This document shows positions 33,663 to 41,407 of a stretch of DNA of 64,000 nt, in pieces. Position 1 is the stretch's first letter. Each line of letters starts with the position of its first letter. Location: assembly GCA_004557735.1 (NCBI GenBank), contig SFFV01000003.1, positions 62,001-126,000 of the forward strand. Reading direction: 5' to 3'. The position numbers and the translations under genes were made by a program. The notes under the pieces are model-generated. The model saw only the letters and a list, made by a program, of their open reading frames with translations. It was not told the origin of the DNA and searched no databases. The stretch comes from Clostridiales bacterium (GTDB lineage: Bacteria > Bacillota > Clostridia > Oscillospirales > Oscillospiraceae).

Positions 33663-34959
33663 CATGTGCGGCCGGATCTTGCACGGGAGAGGCGCCTCCC
33701 TCCGGCGCGAATGCAGATCCCCACGCGAGCCACAGAAGCGGCGCGCTCACGACAAGGCCGAGCGCGAAAAACGCCTGTATCCAGTACGCCGCGACGCCCC
33801 AGAGCCATGCGGCGTCCTCTCCGCTCTTCCGCGGGCGGAAAAACGTGACGCCCACCATGCCGAGATAAAGCGCGAGCCCCGGCCACCCGAGATTCATCGC
33901 ATAGCCGAGATACTCGTTGTGCGCGTTCGTGACATACGTTCCGAGCGTCCGTCCCGTCTCCGGCACGAAGCGCGTGAACTCGATGTGCAGCCGCGCCGCC
34001 GCCGTGCCCGGCCCGCCGCCGAACACGGGCCGCTGCGCAATGAGCGCGCAGACCTCACGCCAAATCTCCACGCGGTGCGAGCCGAACGAGCCGTCCGCCT
34101 CGCCGTGCAGCAGCCGCGAAGCCTCATACAGCGTTCCGTTCCGTCCCGGATAAAAATAGACCGCCAGCACGGCTGCCGCGAGCAGCGCCGCTTCCGCGGC
34201 GAGAACGGCCGTGCGCCGCCGTCCGCGCGCGAGCTTCGGCAGCATCAGCGCGCATGAGCCGGGCAGCGCGACCCACGCGGACGAGCACTCGCTCCGGTAC
34301 AGGACATAGAGTGCCATTGTCGCGGGGAGCAGCAAAAGAAGATCGTACCCGCGCTTTTTGACCGCCGTATATACGAGCACCGGCACCGCGAGAGAAAGCA
34401 CGGAGCCGAGGATCAGGGTATTGCCCACCGTGCCGAGATACATGCCGGAATAGAGCGTCCCGGCGTCGGCAAAGCGCCAGCCGTTCGGATACAGCCCGAG
34501 CGGATCCCCGCCCGCGATCTGCCGGAGCGCTACGGTGCAGCAGAGAAACACGCTCGCGCCGAACACGCGGACATACAGCACTTTTCGCCGCCCCCAGCGC
34601 GCGGCGCCGAGCGCCGTGAGCGCATAGAGAAGCTGCGTGATAAAGCCGTCGTACCGCCCCGCGCCGAGGAACGTTTTCTCCCGCCACGGACTGAGGGCCG
34701 CGGAAATGAGATTCCAGACGAGAAATGCGCAGGTCAGGCAGAAAAATGCACCCGGCTTTTTCACGAAAAGGCGTGCGCCGGTGCAGAGGCACACGGCGAG
34801 ACCGAGCAACCAGAGCGCCGTCGCGCCGGTATAAAGCCAGAATTTCGCCGCCGTGAGGTTTGCATAGCCGTGAAAACCGGTAAAGAGCGGAAAAAGCGCG
34901 AGAAGGCAGAGTATGTACTTGTCCGTGAGCCATTCGCAGCGCTTTTCGGCTTTGTTCAT
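33649..34959 (-). CDS. O-antigen ligase/polymerase-like membrane protein (Wzy_C family)
   Basis: Multi-pass membrane protein, 436 residues, about ten or more hydrophobic segments. The Wzy_C/WaaL-family signature is in the large outer loop: VFGGGPGTAAAR followed by YVTNAHNEYLGYAMNLGWPG (His of AHNEYL). Family members join or polymerise surface glycans on lipid carriers; in Gram-positives they are often in capsule or teichoic-like polymer pathways. No glycosyltransferase cluster is adjacent, so the polymer is unknown. The ATG has AAAGGAGA upstream; the stop lies inside the shared terminator. Confidence 0.85.
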   Translation of the reverse strand: MNKAEKRCEWLTDKYILCLLALFPLFTGFHGYANLTAAKFWLYTGATALWLLGLAVCLCTGARLFVKKPGAFFCLTCAFLVWNLISAALSPWREKTFLGAGRYDGFITQLLYALTALGAARWGRRKVLYVRVFGASVFLCCTVALRQIAGGDPLGLYPNGWRFADAGTLYSGMYLGTVGNTLILGSVLSLAVPVLVYTAVKKRGYDLLLLLPATMALYVLYRSECSSAWVALPGSCALMLPKLARGRRRTAVLAAEAALLAAAVLAVYFYPGRNGTLYEASRLLHGEADGSFGSHRVEIWREVCALIAQRPVFGGGPGTAAARLHIEFTRFVPETGRTLGTYVTNAHNEYLGYAMNLGWPGLALYLGMVGVTFFRPRKSGEDAAWLWGVAAYWIQAFFALGLVVSAPLLWLAWGSAFAPEGGASPVQDPAAHGKPR

Positions 34960-35044
34960 GCGGCCGGTCTCCTTTTTTAAAGGTCGGTTGACAGCGGGAG
35001 GCTATAACAGAAAAAGTATAACTCATTCCCCGCGGGAAAGCAAC

Positions 35045-35073
35045 TTGCCGCGGCTCTCCGTGCGTGGTAGAAT
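35045..35073 (+). promoter_or_regulatory. Promoter of tatD
   Basis: TTGCCG (35045-35050), 17-bp spacer, TAGAAT (35068-35073), 24 bp before the ATG. Confidence 0.6.
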
Positions 35074-35097
35074 GTGTCCGACAGGAAGGTGTTTTCC

Positions 35098-35862
35098 ATG
35101 ATTTTTGATACCCACGCCCACTATGACGACAGGAAATTCGACGCCGACCGGAAAGAAGTTCTCTCCGCGATGCCGGCAAACGGCGTTTCGCTCATCATCG
35201 ATCCCGGCTGCGACGGCGGCAGCTCCCGCGCGGCGTGCGCGCTCGCGCAGGAATTTCCGTTCGTTTACGCCGCCGTGGGCTGGCATCCGGAGGAGTGGCA
35301 GAGCTGGAACGGCGAGAGCATGGCGCTGCTGCGCTCTCTCTGCGCGCAGCCGAAGGTCGTCGCTGTCGGGGAGATCGGGCTGGACTATTACTGGGACAGC
35401 GAGCACCGGGCGCTGCAAAGGGAGATGTTCGAGCGGCAGCTCTCGCTCGCCATCGAGCGGGACCTTCCCGTGATCGTGCACGACCGCGAGGCGCACGGCG
35501 ACTGTCTCGAGACCGTGATGAACTACCCCGAGGCGCGCGGCGTGTTCCACTGCTTTTCCGGCAGCGCGGAGATGGCGAAGGAGCTTGTCCGGCGCGGCTG
35601 GTATCTCGGCTTTGACGGCCCTGTTACCTACAAGAGCAACAAAAAAGCCGCCGAGGTGCTCGCCGTAACGCCGCTCGAGCGCATTCTCGTTGAGACGGAC
35701 AGCCCGTATATGGCGCCCGAGCCGTGCCGCGGGAAGCGCAACGACTCGTCGCTTCTCGTGTACGTGCTCGAAAAGATCGCCGCGCTCAAGGGCGTGAGCG
35801 CGGAGGAGATGGCGCGCATCACGCACGAGAACGGCTGCCGCCTGTTCGGTATTGAAGCATAA
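35098..35862 (+). CDS. tatD: TatD-family metal-dependent hydrolase/deoxyribonuclease
   Basis: TIM-barrel two-metal hydrolase; TatD proteins have 3'-5' exonuclease and DNA repair roles, and some remove D-amino acids from tRNA. 254 residues. Metal ligands are visible: FDTHAHYDD at the start, GEIGLDYYWD (Glu), PVIVHDREAHGDC (His), FHCFSGSAE (His) and VETDSPYMAP (Asp). The in-frame ATG at 35074 gives a non-family extension; the ATG at 35098 with AGGAAGGTG is used. It stands alone between divergent and convergent neighbours with its own promoter. Confidence 0.94.
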   Translation: MIFDTHAHYDDRKFDADRKEVLSAMPANGVSLIIDPGCDGGSSRAACALAQEFPFVYAAVGWHPEEWQSWNGESMALLRSLCAQPKVVAVGEIGLDYYWDSEHRALQREMFERQLSLAIERDLPVIVHDREAHGDCLETVMNYPEARGVFHCFSGSAEMAKELVRRGWYLGFDGPVTYKSNKKAAEVLAVTPLERILVETDSPYMAPEPCRGKRNDSSLLVYVLEKIAALKGVSAEEMARITHENGCRLFGIEA

Positions 35863-35902
35863 AATCCGCCGCCGGGGTCTCTTGCCCCCGGCGGCAGATC
35901 GT

Positions 35903-36979
35903 TTATTCTCTGTATTTGCGCCGGTATGCCTCCGTCGGCAGCACCTCGCTGAGCTCCGTCAGCAGGAGCTCCGGCCCGCTGTCGTGCCGCAGCGTGTCGC
36001 GCAGCGGCAGCTTGCCCGTGAGCGGAAGCTGAAGATGCATGCTCGTTTCGCCGCCCTTGCCGCGCTGAATGACGAGAACGCCGTTGTGGAGCTGCGCCAG
36101 CCCCTGCGCGATCGAAAGGCCCAGCCCCGAATCCTGCACGTTGGTGGGCAGATCCTCCCGGTTGGGCATGAACGCCTCGGCAAGCTCGCTTTCCGTCATG
36201 CCCCGCCCGTCGTCGCAGAGCGTGAGCTGGCAGCGCTGGCCGTGCCGTTTCAGCCGGACGGCGATCGTGCCGCCCTCGCCGGTGTGCATGACGCTGTTGG
36301 CGATCAGGATCAGAAGAAGCTGCTCGAGCCGGTCGCGGTCGCCCTCAACAAAGAGGTTCTCCCCCAGGATCTCCCAGCGGAACGTGATGTGCTTCCGCCG
36401 GAGGAAGAAGTCCGCAGAGCCGAGCAGCTCGCTCACAAGGCGGCTGATCGACACCGGCTGCATCCGGCACGCCATCGTCCCGGCGGCAAGCGCATTCACG
36501 TCCGAGAGCTGGTTGATGAGATGGAGCATCGAATAGTAGCTGTGGAAGAGGATCGAGGAACACATCTCCCCGCCATCGTCCCCGTTCTCCGGCTCATCCT
36601 CCGTCAGACAATCCAGCGCCATCCGGAGATTAAACGCCGCCGTGCGCATCTGCCGCAGCGCCGTCGGGGGCACGGGCGGGAACGGCGGTTCCTCCGTCCG
36701 GACCGTGAGCACAAGAACCCCGCCGCAGCGCGCGGCGGTAACGTTCCTTGGCGTGCCGTCAACGGTAACCGATGATGCGGCAAAGCCGTCGCCACAAATA
36801 TTTTCTTCAAGGCCGGGGAAGCGGGTCTCCACGCGCTCGCCCGTAATGTCCGCGCCGAACAGCCGGCATGCCGCCGGATTGGCGAATACGATACGGCCCT
36901 GTGCAGCTCCGCAGACGGCGTCCCGGCTCAGTTGGAACAGCGGCGCAAGCTCCGCGCCGGACATTTCATTTTTTCCCAT
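35903..36979 (-). CDS. Sensor histidine kinase-like protein, PAS plus HATPase, no clear H-box
   Basis: Probable cytoplasmic signalling ATPase of 358 residues. An N-terminal PAS-like domain (about 6-95: LFQLSRDAVCGAAQGRIVFA) precedes a helical linker and a GHKL ATPase domain with N box (LLLILIANSVMHT), G1 (CDDGRGM) and G2 (DSGLGLSIAQGLAQL). In the linker, where HisKA normally shows an HE/D-x-x-x-P/N box, I see RQMRTAAFNLRMALDCL without His. No transmembrane segment or response regulator is adjacent. The ATG at 36979 has GGAAAGGG upstream; other starts nearby are possible. It is divergent from gap. Confidence 0.75.
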   Translation of the reverse strand: MGKNEMSGAELAPLFQLSRDAVCGAAQGRIVFANPAACRLFGADITGERVETRFPGLEENICGDGFAASSVTVDGTPRNVTAARCGGVLVLTVRTEEPPFPPVPPTALRQMRTAAFNLRMALDCLTEDEPENGDDGGEMCSSILFHSYYSMLHLINQLSDVNALAAGTMACRMQPVSISRLVSELLGSADFFLRRKHITFRWEILGENLFVEGDRDRLEQLLLILIANSVMHTGEGGTIAVRLKRHGQRCQLTLCDDGRGMTESELAEAFMPNREDLPTNVQDSGLGLSIAQGLAQLHNGVLVIQRGKGGETSMHLQLPLTGKLPLRDTLRHDSGPELLLTELSEVLPTEAYRRKYRE

Positions 36980-37152
36980 ATCAGCAGTTTTCCCTTTCCG
37001 CGCTGGATTATTGCCCGTATCATACCACAAATTTTACGGCGTGGATACTACGATTTTTTGTTTTTTGCGCAGTTTTGCAGTCAATCGCTGTTTTCTATAC
37101 ATATTCACTAACTAAATGTCGAGAATAATTTAATATTGTTTGAAAAAAACAC

Positions 37153-37181
37153 TTGTTCTGTGTGCAGAAATGTTGTAAAAT
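37153..37181 (+). promoter_or_regulatory. Promoter of gap
   Basis: TTGTTC (37153-37158), 17-bp spacer, TAAAAT (37176-37181), in an AT-rich upstream region, 49 bp before the ATG. Confidence 0.7.
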
Positions 37182-37230
37182 GCAGCCGGTTAGAAAAGAG
37201 ATCAAGAATTTTTTACAGGAGGATACACAC

Positions 37231-38241
37231 ATGATTAGAATTGGTATCAGCGGATTCGGGCGCATCGGCCGTCTGGCGGCCCGCGTGGCTCTTCGCCGCG
37301 GCGACATGGAGGTCGTTGCTATCAACGCTCCGGACAAGACTCCTGAGCAGATCGCCTACGTTTTCTCCCATGACTCCGTCCACGGCAAGTGGGAAGGCAC
37401 CGTCTCCTACGACGAGCATCATCTGATCGTTGACGGCAAGCCCATCCTGCTTCTCAACAGCCGCGATCCCTCCACCCTCGGCTGGGGTGAGCTGAATGTT
37501 CCCTACGTTGTTGAGTGCACCGGCAAGTTCCTCACCGCCGAGAGCGTGCAGCCCCATCTGGACGCCGGCGCGAAGTTCGTGCTGATGAGCGCCCCCGCGA
37601 AGGACAAGACCCCGATGTTCGTTTACGGCGTCAACCACAAGACCTACAGCGCCGATCTCTCCGTCGCCTCCGCCGCTTCCTGCACCACCAACTGCCTCGC
37701 CCCCATGGCGAAGGTCCTGCACGACAACTTCGGCATCGTCGAAGGCCTCATGACCACCGTTCATGCCGCCACCGCCACCCAGAGCATCGTGGACGAGTAC
37801 TCCAAGAAGAACTGGCGTCTCGGCCGCAGCACCTACGACAACATCATCCCCTCCACCACCGGCGCCGCGAAGGCCGTCGGCAAGGTCATCCCCGAGCTGC
37901 AGGGCAAGCTGACCGGCATGTCCATGCGTATCCCCGCTCCGGACGGCTCCATCGTTGACCTGACCGTGTCTCTCGCCAAGGAGACCACCTACGAGGAAGT
38001 CTGCGCCGCGATGAAGGCCGCCTGCGAAGGCGAGCTGAAGGAAGTCATGGCTTACGAAGATCAGCCCATCGTCTCCTCCGACATCATCGGCGAGACCCAC
38101 TCCAGCATCTTTGACGCGCAGGCCGGTATCGCTCTGAACGGCCACTTTATGAAGCTCTGCGCCTGGTACGACAACGAGTACGGCTTCACCTGCAACATGA
38201 TGCGCCTGCTCGCTCACATTGCCTCCGTCCGCGGCGAGTAA
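37231..38241 (+). CDS. gap: Glyceraldehyde-3-phosphate dehydrogenase, type I
   Basis: Glycolytic NAD enzyme making 1,3-bisphosphoglycerate, 336 residues. The Rossmann motif ISGFGRIGRLAARVA, the active-site ASCTTNCLAPMAKV with catalytic Cys, and WYDNEYGFTCNMMRLLAHI at the C-terminus are canonical. The ATG at 37231 with ACAGGAGG is used rather than an upstream in-frame codon. Codon use is strikingly biased to C-ending Phe/Tyr/Asn/Thr/Ser codons and CGT/CGC compared with neighbours, as expected for a highly expressed gene. It is monocistronic: own promoter and terminator. Confidence 0.98.
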   Translation: MIRIGISGFGRIGRLAARVALRRGDMEVVAINAPDKTPEQIAYVFSHDSVHGKWEGTVSYDEHHLIVDGKPILLLNSRDPSTLGWGELNVPYVVECTGKFLTAESVQPHLDAGAKFVLMSAPAKDKTPMFVYGVNHKTYSADLSVASAASCTTNCLAPMAKVLHDNFGIVEGLMTTVHAATATQSIVDEYSKKNWRLGRSTYDNIIPSTTGAAKAVGKVIPELQGKLTGMSMRIPAPDGSIVDLTVSLAKETTYEEVCAAMKAACEGELKEVMAYEDQPIVSSDIIGETHSSIFDAQAGIALNGHFMKLCAWYDNEYGFTCNMMRLLAHIASVRGE

Positions 38242-38275
38242 GTTTCCGGCCGCTTGATTTTCAAGGCATAAACCC

Positions 38276-38315
38276 ATGCCCCCGTCCTGCCATGAGCAGA
38301 ACGGGGGCATTTTTT
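38276..38315 (+). terminator. Terminator of gap
   Basis: ATGCCCCCGT stem with ACGGGGGCAT, further inner CTGC/GCAG pairing, then TTTTTTCGG. Confidence 0.88.
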
Positions 38316-38328
38316 CGGAGGACTTCGG

Positions 38329-38835
38329 ATGACTACGGTACTTCTCGGCAACATCGTTGCACTCGTCGGCGCGGCCATCATGGTTTTGATCGGCTTTCTG
38401 AAAACGAAAAAGCAGATCCTCACCGCGCAGTGCTTCCAGTACGTCGCGCTGAGCGTCTCAAACGCCATTCTCGGCGCGTTTTCCGGCATCACGGCCAACG
38501 TCGTCGGCATCGCGCGCAATCTCTTCTGCATGAAAAGGGAGTTCACGGCGCCGTGGAAGATCGCGTTCATCGCCGCGCAGCTCGCGCTGCTCTTTGCCTT
38601 CAACTCCGACGGCTGGCTCGGTCTGCTGCCCGCGGCGGCCACCTGCGCCTACACATGGTTTCTCGATCGCAGGGACGAGGTGCAGCTCAAGACCGTCCTT
38701 ATCCTCACGGTGCTCTGCTGGGCGGTCTACGACTTCGTATTCAAAAACTATGTGACGTTCGCCTTTGATCTCGGCACGGCCGTGTCCAATCTCATCGGCA
38801 TTATCACGCTGCGGAAAGCGGAAAAGCGGGGATAA
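38329..38835 (+). CDS. YgjV-family inner membrane protein
   Basis: Small polytopic membrane protein, 168 residues with about five hydrophobic segments; matches the YgjV (Imp-YgjV) family, whose function is not known. Features are the N-terminal LLGNIVALVGAAIMVLIGFL, CFQYVALSVSNAILGAFSG, and the repeated pattern of short loops with FLDRRDEVQLKT. GGAGG lies nine bases before the ATG. It begins right after the gap terminator, and no promoter of its own is obvious. Confidence 0.75.
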   Translation: MTTVLLGNIVALVGAAIMVLIGFLKTKKQILTAQCFQYVALSVSNAILGAFSGITANVVGIARNLFCMKREFTAPWKIAFIAAQLALLFAFNSDGWLGLLPAAATCAYTWFLDRRDEVQLKTVLILTVLCWAVYDFVFKNYVTFAFDLGTAVSNLIGIITLRKAEKRG

Positions 38836-38967
38836 GCGGCGGCTTTCCGCCAAAAAATCCGCCGGACTTGGCGGGGTGCCCGTAAGACAGTTAACGGAGC
38901 GTATCGGTGCGGATGCGCTCCGTTTCTTATGCTATTATGACATATGGCGCAGTTGCAGGCAGCCCCT

Positions 38968-38990
38968 TGGCTCTCCCTCCGGGAGAGCCA
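38968..38990. repeat. REP-like hairpin
   Basis: TGGCTCTCCC / GGGAGAGCCA, 10 perfect pairs, 3-nt loop, preceded by CAGCCCCT. Resembles hairpins that recur between genes in Oscillospiraceae genomes (recollection, not checked). It marks the left side of the AT-rich segment with the VOC gene. Confidence 0.5.
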
Positions 38991-39074
38991 GGTTCCGCGC
39001 GTAACGCACTACGCCAAACGGTGTATAGAAGTGCGCTCTTATCTGTTTGGCAAACTGGAAATTGTCGAGATATG

Positions 39075-39437
39075 TTACACGGGAGTTCCCACTTCAATCA
39101 GATTTCCGTCAGGGTCATAAAATCTGACCACCTTTTGCCCCCAGCTGTGTGTCATCAGACGATTGACATATTCGGTTTCGGGGTAGAGCATCTCAAGCCG
39201 TGCCACAAATTTTTCTATATCGGATTCTTCAAAATATAATTCGGACTGATTGCTGTTTGAAATGATACGTTTTTTCGTAAAATCTTCCCAGTAACCCAAC
39301 TCCTGCAAATACAAATGATCCGTCAGTTCCATATTTCCATCGTTATCTCGCAGAAGTTGAAGCCCAAACATATCACGATAAAACTTTAGAGCACGGTTGC
39401 AGTCTTTCACAACAATAAGCGTTCCTTTGTATTTCAT
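39075..39437 (-). CDS. VOC-family (glyoxalase/bleomycin-resistance fold) protein
   Basis: Single VOC-domain protein, 120 residues, metal-binding fold used by glyoxalases, dioxygenases and antibiotic-binding proteins; substrate unknown. MKYKGTLIVVKDCNRALKFY is the first beta-alpha-beta unit, and VVRFYDPDGNLIEVGTPV is the classic C-terminal strand with the metal Glu. The ATG at 39437 has GGAGGAGAG. Its base composition is clearly more AT-rich than the neighbours (Asn, Lys, Tyr and A/T-ending codons are frequent), and it lies between repeat hairpins, which suggests acquisition by transfer. Confidence 0.85.
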   Translation of the reverse strand: MKYKGTLIVVKDCNRALKFYRDMFGLQLLRDNDGNMELTDHLYLQELGYWEDFTKKRIISNSNQSELYFEESDIEKFVARLEMLYPETEYVNRLMTHSWGQKVVRFYDPDGNLIEVGTPV

Positions 39438-39509
39438 GCTCTCCTCCACAAATTCCGGTTTGTAGGTCTGTTCGGTTCCGTTTTATCACATAACAGGATA
39501 AAATACAAG

Positions 39510-39541
39510 AACAGCCACAGCAGACTGCTGCTGTGGCTGTT
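39510..39541 (-). terminator. Hairpin downstream of the ABC exporter genes
   Basis: 14-bp perfect stem (39510-39523, 39528-39541), ACTG loop, followed on the minus strand by CTTGTATTTT. Together with a smaller GCCGGAC/GTCCGGC hairpin at 39557-39574 it probably ends the ABC operon transcript. Confidence 0.65.
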
Positions 39542-39583
39542 AACGGTCTTATGACCGCCGGACTTGCGTCCGGCAGATTATTT

Positions 39584-41407
39584 TTATTTGTTTTCCATGG
39601 AGGCCTGGATCTGCTCTTCTCTGTACTGGCGGGTGTAGAGGCCGTAGTACACGCCCTTCTTCGCCATGAGCTCGGCGTGGCTGCCGCGCTCGACGATCTT
39701 TCCGGCGTTTACGACGAGGATCACGTCCGCCCGGCGGATCGTGGAGAGACGGTGCGCGATCACGAACGACGTGCGCCCTTCCATGACTTTTTCGATCGCG
39801 TCCTGAATGAGCCGCTCCGTGACCGTATCGACGGAGGACGTCGCCTCGTCCAGCACAAAGATGCGCGGATCGGCGAGCAGCGCGCGGGCAAAGGACAGAA
39901 GCTGCTTCTCGCCGGTCGAAAGGCTGCTGCCGCCCTCGCCGACATCGCTGTTGTAGCCGTCCGGCAGCCGGGCGATGATCCCGTCGGCGGAAACGGCCCT
40001 GACCGCCGCCTCGATCTCCTCCATGGTCGCGTTCTCGCGGCCGTAGCGGAGGTTTTCCAGCACCGTGCCGGAGAAGAGGTGCGGCGTCTGGAGCACATAC
40101 CCGATGTTCGAGTGGAGCCAGAGCTGGCTGCGCTCCCGGGCGTCCCTGCCGTCGATGAGCACCTGTCCCTCCGTCGGCTCATAGAACCGGCAGACGAGAT
40201 TCACGAGCGTGGACTTGCCCGCGCCGGTCTCGCCGACGATGGCGACGTTCGTTCCCTGCGGCACCTTGAGATCGAAGTGCTCGAGGATGTTCTCGTCGCC
40301 GTCGGGGTAGCGGAACGTCACGTCACGGAACTCGATATCGCCGTGCAGCTCCTCCCAGTTTTCCTTTTTGGGGTTGAACGTATCGCCGTATTTCTCCACG
40401 ACCTCCGGCGTATCCTGCACGTCGGACTCGGTCTCCATGAGCGTGGTGAAGCGCTCGACGTTGACCTGCACGTTCACAAGGCTGGAGAGCGCCTGCACGA
40501 GCCACTGGATCGGCTCCATCATGCCCTGCGCGTAGTTCATGAAAACGGTGAGCGTGCCGATGAGCATCAAGCCCTCGCGCGTGACGATGCCGCCGCGCCA
40601 GAGGACGAGCGCGAGCGCGAGCGAGGCCGCGAGCGTCGTTGTGGAAATGAAGATCGCCCGAAAGTGCATCGCGCGGACGCTGACCTTTTTCATGTCGGCG
40701 GTCAGCTCATCGAACTCCTTTTCCATCTTGTCCTCCACGACGAGCGTTTTCGTCGTCGTCGCGCCGGTGATGCCCTCGTTGAAGGCGCCGGTGATGCGGG
40801 AGTTTTTCTCGCGCACCTGCCGGTGGAAGAACACGAGCTTCTTCTGGAAGTACATGGACGAGATCGCCACGATCGGCACGATCACGAGCACGCACAGCGC
40901 CATTTTCCAGTTGAGGATGAGCATCATGACAATGGCGCACACGAGATACGCCGAGTGCCACACGCCCTCGGCCATGCTCCAGGCGAGCGTGCTCGCGATG
41001 CGGTCGGTATCGGACATGACGCGCGCGTGGACATAGCCGACGCTGTTCCGGTTGAAGTAGGAGAACGAGAGCGTTTGCAGATGGTTGAAGCTCTCGCGCT
41101 TGAGATCGCGGCCGACGGACAGCTCCAGCTTGCACGCGCCGAAGGCGGAGATGTAGTTGGAGGCCGTCTGCGTGAGGATGATGACAACATACGCGCCGAT
41201 GAACCAGCCGAGGCCGGCAAGGGTCGAGTCGGCTATGTAATTGTCGATGGCGTACTGCTGGAAGAGCGGGATAACCGCGTCCATGGCGCTGCCGTAAAAC
41301 GCCATGAGGACCATCCAGAGGATGAGCCTGCCGTAGGGTCTCATATACGGGATGAGGCGGGGGATGCCGAACCATTTTGCGCCTTTGGCCGTTTTCTGCT
41401 CGTTCAT
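39584..41407 (-). CDS. ABC exporter half-transporter, subunit B (canonical site)
   Basis: Half-transporter with membrane domain plus ATPase, 607 residues; type IV ABC exporter of the heterodimeric multidrug/lipid class (BmrCD/LmrCD-like). Six membrane helices in residues about 20-320, then Walker A GETGAGKSTL, signature LSTGEKQLL (S-T-G variant of LSGGQ), Walker B FVLDEATSSVD with catalytic Glu, and switch His in FVIAHRLSTI. It overlaps the partner gene by 4 bp (ATGA) and follows it. Substrate cannot be told from sequence. Confidence 0.93.
   Translation of the reverse strand: MNEQKTAKGAKWFGIPRLIPYMRPYGRLILWMVLMAFYGSAMDAVIPLFQQYAIDNYIADSTLAGLGWFIGAYVVIILTQTASNYISAFGACKLELSVGRDLKRESFNHLQTLSFSYFNRNSVGYVHARVMSDTDRIASTLAWSMAEGVWHSAYLVCAIVMMLILNWKMALCVLVIVPIVAISSMYFQKKLVFFHRQVREKNSRITGAFNEGITGATTTKTLVVEDKMEKEFDELTADMKKVSVRAMHFRAIFISTTTLAASLALALVLWRGGIVTREGLMLIGTLTVFMNYAQGMMEPIQWLVQALSSLVNVQVNVERFTTLMETESDVQDTPEVVEKYGDTFNPKKENWEELHGDIEFRDVTFRYPDGDENILEHFDLKVPQGTNVAIVGETGAGKSTLVNLVCRFYEPTEGQVLIDGRDARERSQLWLHSNIGYVLQTPHLFSGTVLENLRYGRENATMEEIEAAVRAVSADGIIARLPDGYNSDVGEGGSSLSTGEKQLLSFARALLADPRIFVLDEATSSVDTVTERLIQDAIEKVMEGRTSFVIAHRLSTIRRADVILVVNAGKIVERGSHAELMAKKGVYYGLYTRQYREEQIQASMENK

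Noticed and set aside
38846..38880. GCCAA.../...TTGGC inverted pattern after the YgjV gene
   Set aside because: Imperfect and with no U-tract; not convincing as a terminator.
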